Part shown: in pieces, positions 29,624-38,043 of the stretch
Layout of the letters: each line of letters starts with the position of its first letter
Position numbering within the stretch: the first letter of the stretch is position 1
NCBI RefSeq assembly: GCF_025628885.1
Contig: NZ_JAOTIF010000004.1
Coordinates: forward strand, 62,001-126,000
DNA length: 64,000 bases
Reading direction: 5' to 3'
Origin: Paraflavisolibacter caeni
GTDB taxonomy: Bacteria; Bacteroidota; Bacteroidia; Chitinophagales; Chitinophagaceae
The notes under the pieces: generated by a model
The model's input: the letters and a program-made list of their open reading frames with translations, nothing else
Told to the model about the DNA's origin: nothing
Databases searched by the model: none
Made by a program: the position numbers and the translations under genes

Positions 29624-30103
29624 TCATTTTTTAATAGTTGCCTCAATTTGGGCTTCTACTTTTTCTTTCGACAACTCATTTTCAAAGAATGCCCTGTAAC
29701 CCGTTGCCGGGTTGAAAAATAAACTTGCGGGAATAGAGCCGCTCCAGCTTTCATCAATCCTGGGGCAAAATTTATCAGCGTTGGTCTCGTCTAAATAGAC
29801 AATTGGCGCTGTAATACTTCTTTTTGAAGCAAACGGCCTTATTTTATGGTAGGCTTCCGGCAAATCCAGGCTGACCAGTAACAATTCGATGCCTGAGCTT
29901 TTATATTGATTAGCCAGTTTCTGGAAATAGGGAAGCTCTTCTATACAAGGCTTGCAAAAGGTAGCCCAAAAGTTGACAATGATTGGTTTATTTGCATTTT
30001 TGATATAGGTTTCCAATTGTTCAATCTTCCATTTGGGTATTTCCTGTGCAGCAGCAAAGAAATGAATGGTTAATAAAATGAGTAGGCTATAAAGTTTTTT
30101 CAT
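29624..30103 (-). CDS. TlpA/ResA-like thioredoxin, exported
   Basis: A 159-residue thioredoxin-fold protein with an N-terminal signal peptide ('KKLYSLLILLTIHFFAAAQ') and a redox CxxC motif, Cys-Lys-Pro-Cys, in 'WATFCKPCIEELPYF' near residue 50. The cis-Pro region is less clear ('GSIPASLFFNPATGYR'). Periplasmic TlpA/ResA proteins reduce disulfides, often during cytochrome c maturation. Its start lies 17 bp inside the 3' end of the upstream methyltransferase gene, so translation is probably coupled. Confidence 0.88.
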   Translation of the reverse strand: MKKLYSLLILLTIHFFAAAQEIPKWKIEQLETYIKNANKPIIVNFWATFCKPCIEELPYFQKLANQYKSSGIELLLVSLDLPEAYHKIRPFASKRSITAPIVYLDETNADKFCPRIDESWSGSIPASLFFNPATGYRAFFENELSKEKVEAQIEATIKK

Positions 30104-30695
30104 ATTCTAGTCCCCATTGTTTACCAATACTTGCAAATTCAAATTCGGATAATTTCTGATTCCCAAAATGTCCCGCCTTTTCTTTCTGACGGTATGCCTC
30201 ATAAAGGGTTACTGCACAAGCTACACTTATATTCAGGGAATGGATCATGCCCACCTGGGGAATGACAAAGTTGCCATCCGCCATGCTGATGACTTCATCA
30301 CTAACTCCATATTGTTCATTTCCAAAAACCAGGGCCGTTTTCTGTGTAAGATCCAGGTCATACAGGTTTTCTGCTTTTTCAGATAAATGTGTAGCCAGTA
30401 TTCTGGGGTACTTTGCTCTTACCGCTGCAAAACATTGATGAACATCATCAAATTGCAACACGGTAATCCATTTTGAAGCACTTCTACTGCTGTGAAAGCC
30501 CCAGTTTTTGTGAAAAGGTATCCTCGTGTTCAAAACATAGATCTCTTGTATCCCTACAGCATCACAACTGCGCATAATGGCGGATATGTTATGCGGGTCA
30601 AATACATTTTCCAAAACCACAGCAAGATCATTTTGCCTCTTTGACAACACCGATTCAATTTTATTTCTCCTTTCTTCAGTCATTTTTCTTTGCAA
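30087..30695 (-). CDS. trmH: SpoU/TrmH-type RNA 2'-O-methyltransferase
   Basis: A SPOUT-fold methyltransferase of 202 residues, close to tRNA (guanosine-18-2'-O)-methyltransferase. Motif 1 is 'VLENVFDPHNISAIMRSCDA' with the conserved Asn and Arg. Motif 2 is 'ALVFGNEQYGVSDEV' near residue 137, and motif 3 is 'IPQVGMIHSLNISVACAVTL' near 160, forming the knotted SAM site. There is no N-terminal substrate-binding extension of the rRNA type, which favours TrmH over RlmB. The assignment to G18 is by similarity only. Confidence 0.88.
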   Translation of the reverse strand: MQRKMTEERRNKIESVLSKRQNDLAVVLENVFDPHNISAIMRSCDAVGIQEIYVLNTRIPFHKNWGFHSSRSASKWITVLQFDDVHQCFAAVRAKYPRILATHLSEKAENLYDLDLTQKTALVFGNEQYGVSDEVISMADGNFVIPQVGMIHSLNISVACAVTLYEAYRQKEKAGHFGNQKLSEFEFASIGKQWGLEYEKTL

Positions 30696-30796
30696 GCTAC
30701 ATGTTTAAATTAGCGTTTTTATATTTTTTGCTTTACATTTGCAACCCGTTTCGGAATTGTATTACTTATGTAATAATTTTGAAATGGTCTCATGTT

Positions 30797-30870
30797 CGGG
30801 AAGTGGCGCAGCCCGGTAGCGCACTTGTATGGGGTGCAAGGGGTCGCTGGTTCGAATCCAGTCTTCCCGA
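30797..30870 (+). tRNA. tRNA-Pro (anticodon GGG)
   Basis: A complete 74-nt cloverleaf: acceptor arms CGGGAAG/CTTCCCG, a D arm with AGCCCGGTA, an anticodon stem CTTGT/GCAAG closing a loop with U33 and anticodon GGG, and a T arm GCTGG-TTCGAAT-CCAGT. The CCA end is not encoded. A TACATTTG promoter-like box lies at 30734-30741. A terminator follows at once. Confidence 0.97.
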
Positions 30871-30876
30871 CCCGTC

Positions 30877-30916
30877 AAGCTCTGGTTTTCAACGACCAGA
30901 GCTTTTTTATTTTTTA
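30877..30916 (+). terminator. Terminator after tRNA-Pro(GGG)
   Basis: The 10-bp perfect stem 30877-30886/30895-30904 is followed by a T-rich tract. An almost identical hairpin with two compensating wobble changes follows the second tRNA-Pro gene. Confidence 0.88.
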
Positions 30917-30952
30917 TAATACGACTTAGTGTGATCCGCTGGACTGTGCTTT

Positions 30953-32341
30953 TCATCTTTTGAAATGTAGCTTTTGCGCAATGTTCTGTCCGATCTTCCT
31001 TCCCTGCTCACATCCCTTTTCACAGGAATAGCGGTAATGAATGCCGGCATACACCCGGGAATCGCAGATCTCCTTTGTCAACTCATCAAAAGAATTGTAT
31101 GAACGTGGTGCCATGCCGAGATAATCATAAGTGTGATCGGTAAAATGATAATTGTTTCCGAAAAAACCTTTGAGTATTTCTCCAAACGATCCAGCAATAG
31201 TGGAATGGCCAGAGGGAAAATCAGGGAAAGGCGGCGTATCGAACAAAGTATTCCATTCAGGATGACCCAATACCTCTCTTATATACTTTATGGGACGTTG
31301 CTGGTTGTGTTGAAATTTTGTTCTCCAGCAACCAATGCCTGCATCCACACAGGCAATGCCTGCTTTTGCAAGAACGACTGCAGTAATATCAAGTTTTGGT
31401 TTCTCCTGTTCCAGTATCTGTTTTAATATCGACAGGTAATGCCCGTCGCCAAAACCGGGATTGTCACGATAGAACAAAGCCAATGCGGTTTGATCAGCCG
31501 TTAAAGTTTGTGAAATATCATAAACTTCTTTTACCATCTGATAATAATCAGAAGCAGGATCTGTGGAATAGGTTGGCGGAGCAGTCGGCTCACTGCCATC
31601 CAAACTACCTGCCACCATCAGCCGGTTATTTCCCCAATAAGGTCCGAAAGCCGGTGCAAGAGCGGGAGGGGTAGGCGCCCAGAGGCCGGGACCCACAGGC
31701 GGAGTATATGGTGCATTGGCATTGGCTGCTCCATCGGTTTTCGACCAGTCGAAAATCAGTAGGGCAACCGCCTTACCAAATTGTACGGAGCGTTGAAATA
31801 CCTCCTCGCCTGCTTCAGTCTTATACACTGCATTCAGCTCATTTTCCAGCGCATCTATTGTCGCTTTATTGGCATTAGAGGTATTAGGAAAAAAGTTGCG
31901 GTTCATCGCCGCTAATGCCGCATTGGCGCAGGTAGGCCAGTGGTAGGCAAAACCCGGATCAGTTTCAGGCATGGCAGGCATATCGGTTAATTGTCCCGAC
32001 AATGTTTGGTAAGCAGGCATGCCGGGCACCACCGCTTCATACAATGCTATGCTGGTATAGGCAAAAGGCCGTGACGGCGGTAATCCGCCGATAAAAGGCG
32101 AACTGGTACGCATCAGTTCCAGTTGCATATCTATCCATTTAAAAGCAACTTCGGATGAATAAGTATTAGTCTGAACTGAGCGGCTTCCATTGATGACGGA
32201 TACAGGTGAATGCATTTTATTATTCTTTCCTTTGCTCCCGGTTTGCTTCTGTACTGAAAAAATAAAAACCAGGATAATGAATAATAAAACCGAATATAGA
32301 TTTTGCTTTTTCATATACAGGTTTTTTAATGACGAAATCAT
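30953..32341 (-). CDS. Vanadium-dependent haloperoxidase-like PAP2 protein
   Basis: A 462-residue exported protein of the PAP2/vanadium haloperoxidase superfamily. A signal-like hydrophobic segment follows a short N-terminal extension, near residues 14-30. The three vanadate/phosphate-binding motifs are in the C-terminal third: 'QQRPIKYIREVLG', 'FPDFPSGHSTIAGS' and 'SRVYAGIHYRYSCEKG'. The mature protein is secreted or periplasmic. It may act as a haloperoxidase or as an acid phosphatase, since the two cannot be separated by sequence. It lies 97 bp downstream of an AraC-type regulator gene on the same strand. Confidence 0.9.
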   Translation of the reverse strand: MISSLKNLYMKKQNLYSVLLFIILVFIFSVQKQTGSKGKNNKMHSPVSVINGSRSVQTNTYSSEVAFKWIDMQLELMRTSSPFIGGLPPSRPFAYTSIALYEAVVPGMPAYQTLSGQLTDMPAMPETDPGFAYHWPTCANAALAAMNRNFFPNTSNANKATIDALENELNAVYKTEAGEEVFQRSVQFGKAVALLIFDWSKTDGAANANAPYTPPVGPGLWAPTPPALAPAFGPYWGNNRLMVAGSLDGSEPTAPPTYSTDPASDYYQMVKEVYDISQTLTADQTALALFYRDNPGFGDGHYLSILKQILEQEKPKLDITAVVLAKAGIACVDAGIGCWRTKFQHNQQRPIKYIREVLGHPEWNTLFDTPPFPDFPSGHSTIAGSFGEILKGFFGNNYHFTDHTYDYLGMAPRSYNSFDELTKEICDSRVYAGIHYRYSCEKGCEQGRKIGQNIAQKLHFKR

Positions 32342-32438
32342 TTTATGACCGGCTGTAGAAAGCCTGTAACAAAATTAAATCCGCCCTTTTCCTAAGGCCT
32401 GTTTATAAAGTTCAATTTGCTGTCAGAAAAGTTCAATT

Positions 32439-33320
32439 TCAGGAAACCCGGGAGGCTTCGTTTTCCTTACGGTATTTTAATGGGGAAAGGCCAAATTGTT
32501 TTTTAAAAAGATGGCTGAAGTGAGTGCTGTTTTCAAATCCGCTTTCAAAAGAAATATCATTTATCGGTTTAGCGGTGCTCACAAGAAGGTGGTAGGCATG
32601 ATTCAGTTTTTGCTCCTGCAGCCAGTGACCAGGTGTGGTTTTATACACAGAAATAAAATGCCGCTTAAACGATGATAAACTAAGGTTGAGCATTTTGGCA
32701 TAATCCTGAAGCGAAAGATTATAAAGACAGTTGGCCCCCATCACCTGCTGAAAAGATTCGTGCTGCGGTGAAAGAAGATGCAGCATGTAGTTTTTCAGCT
32801 CACCGTTTTCAGGATTGTCAAGAATGTTCAGCAACAGTTCACGGAATTTCAGTTCCAGCAGATCTTCCGATGGTTTTGTGTCCGAATAAAAATAAGGAAT
32901 GAGTGAATCGAAATAAGCGGTCATGATGCTGTTCACACGCAGTGGTATCAGCAATCCATTTTTCTGGGGTTCTGCCTGGCCAGCCTGTCTCGATGAATTA
33001 TTTTCCCGCATAAAAGACTGCAGGTAGGAATCGGGAATAAAAAAGGTCATGATGCAGAGAGGTTCTTCAAAAAACTTTTCGACGATGTAGGCGCCTTTCT
33101 TTACAAAAAAAGCATCCCCGCCTTTCATCAGCCAGGAGCGGCCGGGAGTGTGATATGCTTTTTTACCACTTAATATATACTGGATATAATTATGCTGCGA
33201 CCAGCTATCCTGGATGTTCACCTCCATCGGGCATTTATAATGAACAAACAGGAGCTCTTTGCAGGCAAGCTGGTTATAAATTTCCGGGCGGGATTTTACC
33301 CTTTCAAAATAATTATACAA
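32439..33320 (-). CDS. AraC-family transcriptional regulator
   Basis: The 293-residue protein has an N-terminal cupin-like sensing half ('YHTPGRSWLMKGGDAFFVKK' near residue 55) and a C-terminal double helix-turn-helix ('LSLQDYAKMLNLSLSSFKRH' near 203 and 'INDISFESGFENSTHFSHLF' near 252), with the typical 'FKKQFGLSPLKYRK' end. It probably regulates the neighbouring haloperoxidase-like gene. The effector is unknown. Confidence 0.92.
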   Translation of the reverse strand: MYNYFERVKSRPEIYNQLACKELLFVHYKCPMEVNIQDSWSQHNYIQYILSGKKAYHTPGRSWLMKGGDAFFVKKGAYIVEKFFEEPLCIMTFFIPDSYLQSFMRENNSSRQAGQAEPQKNGLLIPLRVNSIMTAYFDSLIPYFYSDTKPSEDLLELKFRELLLNILDNPENGELKNYMLHLLSPQHESFQQVMGANCLYNLSLQDYAKMLNLSLSSFKRHFISVYKTTPGHWLQEQKLNHAYHLLVSTAKPINDISFESGFENSTHFSHLFKKQFGLSPLKYRKENEASRVS

Positions 33321-33581
33321 GCACTGAATTTTTGCTTTCTAAATTTACCATTTTAAAATATAGTATGTCTGTAAAGTCGTAATAATATGATAATCAATAT
33401 TCTCTTCAATGTGCTCGCAAACAGCTGTGTTTCAGCACTGGCAGCCCTATTCCTGTAACAATCTTGTGAATGACTATAAAGCACCATATCTTTAAACAGG
33501 CAGTATTACCACCGACTATCGCCAGTGAAAGAAACACCTAAGAAGCATTATACATCAATTTGAAAAATCAATCTTAATAAA

Positions 33582-34541
33582 TTGAAGGCTATCATCTATA
33601 CAAAATACGGAGGGCCTGAAGTTCTGCAGATACAGGAAATAGAAAAACCATCTCCTAAGGACGATGAAATCTTGATAAAAAATTATGCAGTAGCAATAAA
33701 TGATTGGGATTTTGGCCTGCTACAAGGCGACTTCATCAATCGCTTGCTAAACGGTCTTCTAAGACCGAAGAAAAAAATACTCGGTTCCGATATTGCAGGC
33801 AGAATTGAAGCAATTGGCAAAAATGTAACCCAGTTTAAAATTGGTGATGATGTGTATGGTGATTTGAGTGGGCAGTGGGGAGGTTTTGCTGAGTATAGCT
33901 GTGCGCCTGAAAAGGCGATAGCACCGAAACCGGCCAGTATGAGCTTTAGTGAAGCAGCGGCAATACCACAGGCGGCAATGCTGGCTGTACAGGGGCTTAT
34001 TGATAAAGGAAAAATTCAACCGGGACAAAAGCTATTGATTAATGGTGCAGGCGGCGGTGTTGGCACTTTTGCCGTCCAGATTGCCAAACTATACGGCGTG
34101 GAAGTAACCGGTGTTGACAGTACTGGTAAACTGGACATGCTGCGTTCAATGGGCTTTGATCATGTCATTGATTATACCCGGGAAGACTTCACTAAAAATG
34201 GCCAGTGTTATGACCTGATTCTTGATGTTAAGACGAGTCGTTCGATGTTCGATTATGCCCGCGCATTATGTCCCAATGGAACTTATGTTACAGTTGGTGG
34301 TTCGCTGGGCCGACTTTTCCAGGCTTTATTACTAGGGCCGTGGATTTCAATGATCGCTAAAAAGCACATACGTATCGTTGCATTGAAACCAAACAAGGAT
34401 TTATTATATATGAACGAGCTTTTCGAAGCTGGCAAAGTCAAACCTGTGATCGATGGACCTTACGATATAAACCAGTTCCCTGAAGCATTCAGTATTTTTG
34501 GTAAAGGAGAGCACAAAGGAAAAGTAGTAATAATTATGTGA
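33582..34541 (+). CDS. MDR-family NAD(P)-dependent alcohol dehydrogenase/quinone oxidoreductase
   Basis: A zinc-independent medium-chain reductase of 319 residues. The GroES-like domain starts 'KAIIYTKYGGPEVLQIQEI', the Rossmann site is 'LLINGAGGGVGTFAVQIAKL' near residue 148, and there is no catalytic zinc cysteine/histidine set. The start is a TTG at 33582, chosen because it gives the standard N-terminus and no ATG is nearby. It resembles NADPH:quinone reductases and reticulon-4-interacting-like proteins. The substrate is unknown. Confidence 0.9.
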   Translation: MKAIIYTKYGGPEVLQIQEIEKPSPKDDEILIKNYAVAINDWDFGLLQGDFINRLLNGLLRPKKKILGSDIAGRIEAIGKNVTQFKIGDDVYGDLSGQWGGFAEYSCAPEKAIAPKPASMSFSEAAAIPQAAMLAVQGLIDKGKIQPGQKLLINGAGGGVGTFAVQIAKLYGVEVTGVDSTGKLDMLRSMGFDHVIDYTREDFTKNGQCYDLILDVKTSRSMFDYARALCPNGTYVTVGGSLGRLFQALLLGPWISMIAKKHIRIVALKPNKDLLYMNELFEAGKVKPVIDGPYDINQFPEAFSIFGKGEHKGKVVIIM

Positions 34542-34733
34542 AGAAAATTGATGCTTTCATTGCTTTATTATGCGATTCGAAAAATCAAGTATTAATATTA
34601 TTAAATTATTAATACACACCAACAACTAATAAATATCTCAAATCTGTCCTATTTTGGTCAAAATGAGCGATTTAAACACTTTTTAGGAGGTTAAAAATGA
34701 ACGGTTTAGTCAACTTTTAAATATTTAATCCAA

Positions 34734-34760
34734 TTGATGGGTTACTTTTTTTTAATTTTG
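34734..34760 (+). promoter_or_regulatory. Candidate Bacteroidota promoter for the CBM48 gene
   Basis: TTG at 34734-34736 and TAATTTTG at 34753-34760 are separated by 16 bp, just below the 17-23 bp usually given for this promoter class. The box lies 40 bp before the start codon. Confidence 0.4.
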
Positions 34761-34800
34761 GTATTAAACCTTAACAAACTCCTTAATTAAAAAGTCACAA

Positions 34801-35091
34801 ATGGTACAAAAAACATACTTTAAAACCAAGGATTACTGCAAAGTAAAATTCACATTTAGCCTCGAGAATGCTGAAACCGTTGAAATCTTAGGCTTGAATA
34901 GTGATTGGGAAAATTCAGTCATTATGAGCAAGAAAAAAGACGGCACTTTTACTTCTGAGCTTTCGTTGCCTAAAAACACGCAGCATGAATTTAAATACAG
35001 GGTCAACGGAAGTTTATGGATCAATGAGCCTGAAGCTGACAGCCAAAATCCAAATGGATTAGGTGGTATCAACAGCGTAATCATACTATAA
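34801..35091 (+). CDS. Stand-alone CBM48/isoamylase N-terminal-like domain protein
   Basis: The 96-residue protein is essentially one early-set (CBM48/AMPK-beta glycogen-binding type) domain: 'KVKFTFSLENAETVEILGLN', 'WENSVIMSKKKDGTFTSEL' and 'HEFKYRVNGSLWINEPEAD' give the typical strand order, with aromatic residues for glycan contact. There is no signal peptide and no attached catalytic domain. Such short proteins are common in Bacteroidota, and a role in glycogen binding or regulation is inference. It has its own promoter-like region and a hairpin downstream. Confidence 0.88.
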   Translation: MVQKTYFKTKDYCKVKFTFSLENAETVEILGLNSDWENSVIMSKKKDGTFTSELSLPKNTQHEFKYRVNGSLWINEPEADSQNPNGLGGINSVIIL

Positions 35092-35130
35092 GTCTGAATA
35101 GGATAACCATCTACGGATCTTAATAATCGA

Positions 35131-35180
35131 TTAACCGGCTCTAAGGCGTGTTCTACTTTCAATGCGTCAAAGCCGGTTAA
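35131..35180. terminator. Inverted repeat after the CBM48 gene
   Basis: The arms 35131-35140 and 35171-35180 are perfect 10-bp complements around a 30-nt loop, followed by an AT-rich stretch with several T residues. It is probably a weak terminator separating this gene from the helicase gene. Confidence 0.5.
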
Positions 35181-35262
35181 ATGATTTTATAATTGTTTGT
35201 GTTTTACACGAAAAAGGAATTTTTTGCCTATTGAAGAACGAAATTCCTTTTTATTTTAGAGG

Positions 35263-37032
35263 ATGAATCTTACTCCGGAGCAACTGGCCATTCTTTCCAC
35301 AAACCATGATATGGTGATCAATGCTGTGGCCGGTAGTGGTAAGACGACCACGCTTATTGAATACGCCAAAAGAAAACCTTCTACTGCCCGGATCTTATAC
35401 CTTGCCTTTAATAAAACTGTAAAAAATGAGGCTGAACTTAAGTTCAATGCTGCAGGCCTTAACAATGTTAAGGTCGAAACTGCTCATTCCCTTGCTTTTG
35501 ACAGGATAGTGAAAAGAAGTAGGTATAATGTGGTGGTTGAATATAAATCCTACGAGTGGATAGACTTACTGAACATCAATACTGGTGACCTTCACACAGA
35601 TTATATGATCAGCAATCATATAAGCAAGTTTATCAGCTACTTCTGCAACAGCACAGCCACCAAAGTCCAGGATCTGAACTACACAGATACAGTTCAGGAC
35701 CAGCAGGCACGCCAGTTCGTACACCACTACTATGACCTTATTGAAAAGTTTACCCGCTTGGCACTGGCCAAAATGGATAAAGCCGAAATCAGCATCACAC
35801 ATGATTTCTACTTAAAGAAATTCCAGTTAAGCAATCCGAAGCTGGCTTATGATTATATCCTGTTCGACGAAGGACAGGATGCAAGTGGCGCTATGTTGCA
35901 GGTATTTCTAGAACAACCTGCAGTGAAGATAATAGTGGGTGATATGCATCAGCAGATCTATGGGTGGCGTTATGCGATCAATAGTTTGCAAAAAGTTGAC
36001 TTCTCTTTTTACCCCTTAAGCCATAGTTTCAGGTTTGATGACGAAATAGCTTTTGTTGCCAATAAAGTTTTGAGTTGGAAAAGACATTTGGACCAACAGC
36101 CAGCAGTCCAGGTTATTGGCGATGGAGTGAGAAGCCCGGTCATCTTTAGTAAAGCGACATTAGCCCGCACCAACGTTAGCCTGATGGTCAATGCAATCAA
36201 CCTATGGCAGTCAGGTAAAATCAAGAAAGTGTTTTTCGAAGGGAATATCAACAGTTACGTTTTTGCTGATGAAGGAGCTTCGTTATATGATGTATTGAAT
36301 TTGTACAATGGTAAGTTGGATAAGATCAAGGACAAGGTGATCAAGAGTGTGAATAGCATCAAAGCGCTTGAAGAATATATCGAGAAGACGGAAGATAACA
36401 GCCTTCGTTCCATTGTAGAAGTAGTAAAGCAATATGGCAATGATCTTCCCTGGCTAATAAAAGATCTCAAAGAAAATCATGCTGCTTCAAAAGAGGAAGC
36501 TGATATGGTATTCAGTACCATTCATCGTTGCAAAGGGCTTGAATATGATGAAGTTACCCTGCTCAACGACTTTATTACCGAAGAGAAGCTGTTAAAGAAT
36601 ATTGCTGATTCAGGCGATAAAAAGATGAGAGATATAGATAAAGAACGTCTGACCGAAGAAGTAAACATTTTATATGTAGCCATAACCCGTGCCAAAAACA
36701 GGTTGATCATTCCTCCTGAGTTAAATCCCATGCAAAGTGTACAGGTGCAAATTCAGGATACGCCAACGTATAAAAGGAAATACACTCGGGAAGTGGATGA
36801 ATTTGAAACGTTGAGAAATAACCGGTTGGGTTTTTCAGAAAAAGGAAACAGCAGAACAGCTTCAAATCATGGGAAGAGTTGGAAGCACCAGGAAGAACAG
36901 GATTTAATCGATCTATACCAGCAAGGATTGTCACTGGAAGAAATTGCGAAGAAATTAAAGCGCGGTGCAAATGGTGTCAGATTTAAACTGATAGGGTTGG
37001 GGCTTGTCGATGATTATGATACCAGCTTTTAA
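35263..37032 (+). CDS. UvrD/Rep-like superfamily 1 helicase with C-terminal HTH
   Basis: A 589-residue SF1A helicase, shorter than UvrD. Motifs: Walker A 'NAVAGSGKTTTLIEYAKR' near residue 24, 'LFDEGQDASGAM' (II) near 204, 'VGDMHQQIYGWR' (III) near 225, 'STIHRCKGLEYDEV' (V) near 415 and 'LYVAITRAKNRL' (VI) near 469. After residue about 530 a compact helical tail ('DLIDLYQQGLSLEEIAKKLK') looks like a helix-turn-helix DNA-binding unit not usual for UvrD. It may act in repair or recombination, and the tail suggests a particular DNA target. A regulator gene follows 36 bp later. Confidence 0.9.
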   Translation: MNLTPEQLAILSTNHDMVINAVAGSGKTTTLIEYAKRKPSTARILYLAFNKTVKNEAELKFNAAGLNNVKVETAHSLAFDRIVKRSRYNVVVEYKSYEWIDLLNINTGDLHTDYMISNHISKFISYFCNSTATKVQDLNYTDTVQDQQARQFVHHYYDLIEKFTRLALAKMDKAEISITHDFYLKKFQLSNPKLAYDYILFDEGQDASGAMLQVFLEQPAVKIIVGDMHQQIYGWRYAINSLQKVDFSFYPLSHSFRFDDEIAFVANKVLSWKRHLDQQPAVQVIGDGVRSPVIFSKATLARTNVSLMVNAINLWQSGKIKKVFFEGNINSYVFADEGASLYDVLNLYNGKLDKIKDKVIKSVNSIKALEEYIEKTEDNSLRSIVEVVKQYGNDLPWLIKDLKENHAASKEEADMVFSTIHRCKGLEYDEVTLLNDFITEEKLLKNIADSGDKKMRDIDKERLTEEVNILYVAITRAKNRLIIPPELNPMQSVQVQIQDTPTYKRKYTREVDEFETLRNNRLGFSEKGNSRTASNHGKSWKHQEEQDLIDLYQQGLSLEEIAKKLKRGANGVRFKLIGLGLVDDYDTSF

Positions 37033-37068
37033 CACTATACGGTCCATTTCTATCTTTGCAGCTCAATC

Positions 37069-37977
37069 ATGGCGAAACCTGTTATACCCAACTATTCCAT
37101 TGATCATGTCAGAGAACTGAATCCGGGACCTCAGAACCTGGTGGCCATGCGTTTGGAAGAATACCTTGCAACACGCCACTTTTTATTGACACCGCACCGG
37201 CATTCATTCTATCATATAGTGTACTTTATAAAAGGAAAGGGTGATCACTTTATCGACTTCGTGAACTTTCCGATCAGGAATCATCAGGTTTATTTTATGA
37301 TTCCCGGCCAGGTACACAATTGGAAGTATAATGGAGATGTCAAAGGCTATGTGATCAATTTCACGGATAGCTTTTTTCTTACACATAGTACCGATATCAA
37401 TTTCCTGGAACAGTTTCCTTTTTTTAGTGGCTATTGCGAGGATCAGGTGATACTTTTAAAGGGAACCGTTAAGGAGGAAGTGGTAAGCCTTTTTGAAAAA
37501 ATATTGGATGAGAAATGCCAGCCGGACAGCTTCGCCTCTGAAATGATCCGCACCCTTTTGATGCAACTCTTTATCACCGTAAGCCGCAATAAACCCCAAG
37601 CCATTAAACTACCGGAAAACAGGCAAGGGCAGAAGATGCTGCGTAACTTTAAAAAATTGGTGGATGAGCAGTTTACATTGCATATGCTTCCACGTGATTA
37701 TGCGCGGCAATTGAATGTAACACCCAATTATTTAAATAGCCTTACCAATACCCAGATGGGAAAATCGGCTGGCGAAGTCATCCGGGACCGCATAATCCTG
37801 GAGGCAAAGCGGCTACTGGTAAATGCCGATTTAACGATTGCCGAAATTGCCTCCCGGCTGTATTTTGAGGATAATTCCTACTTTACAAAATTCTTCAAAA
37901 AACATGTTCAGCTAACTCCTGAGCAATTCCGGATCGAATACCAGGTACCGGCTTCTTCCGGATCACCAGGCCCATAG
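37069..37977 (+). CDS. AraC-family transcriptional regulator
   Basis: A 302-residue regulator with an N-terminal cupin sensor half ('TPHRHSFYHIVYFIKGKGDH' near residue 43 carries the metal or ligand-binding His pattern) and a C-terminal AraC DNA-binding domain ('MLPRDYARQLNVTPNYLNSL' near 205, 'TIAEIASRLYFEDNSYFTKF' near 260, then 'FKKHVQLTPEQFR'). It lies between two helicase genes on the same strand. Targets are unknown. Confidence 0.92.
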   Translation: MAKPVIPNYSIDHVRELNPGPQNLVAMRLEEYLATRHFLLTPHRHSFYHIVYFIKGKGDHFIDFVNFPIRNHQVYFMIPGQVHNWKYNGDVKGYVINFTDSFFLTHSTDINFLEQFPFFSGYCEDQVILLKGTVKEEVVSLFEKILDEKCQPDSFASEMIRTLLMQLFITVSRNKPQAIKLPENRQGQKMLRNFKKLVDEQFTLHMLPRDYARQLNVTPNYLNSLTNTQMGKSAGEVIRDRIILEAKRLLVNADLTIAEIASRLYFEDNSYFTKFFKKHVQLTPEQFRIEYQVPASSGSPGP

Positions 37978-38043
37978 TAACAACACCTTGTGTCAACCTA
38001 TTTCCGCTTACTAATTTATCTTTGGCGTTAACTATCCTGAAAA

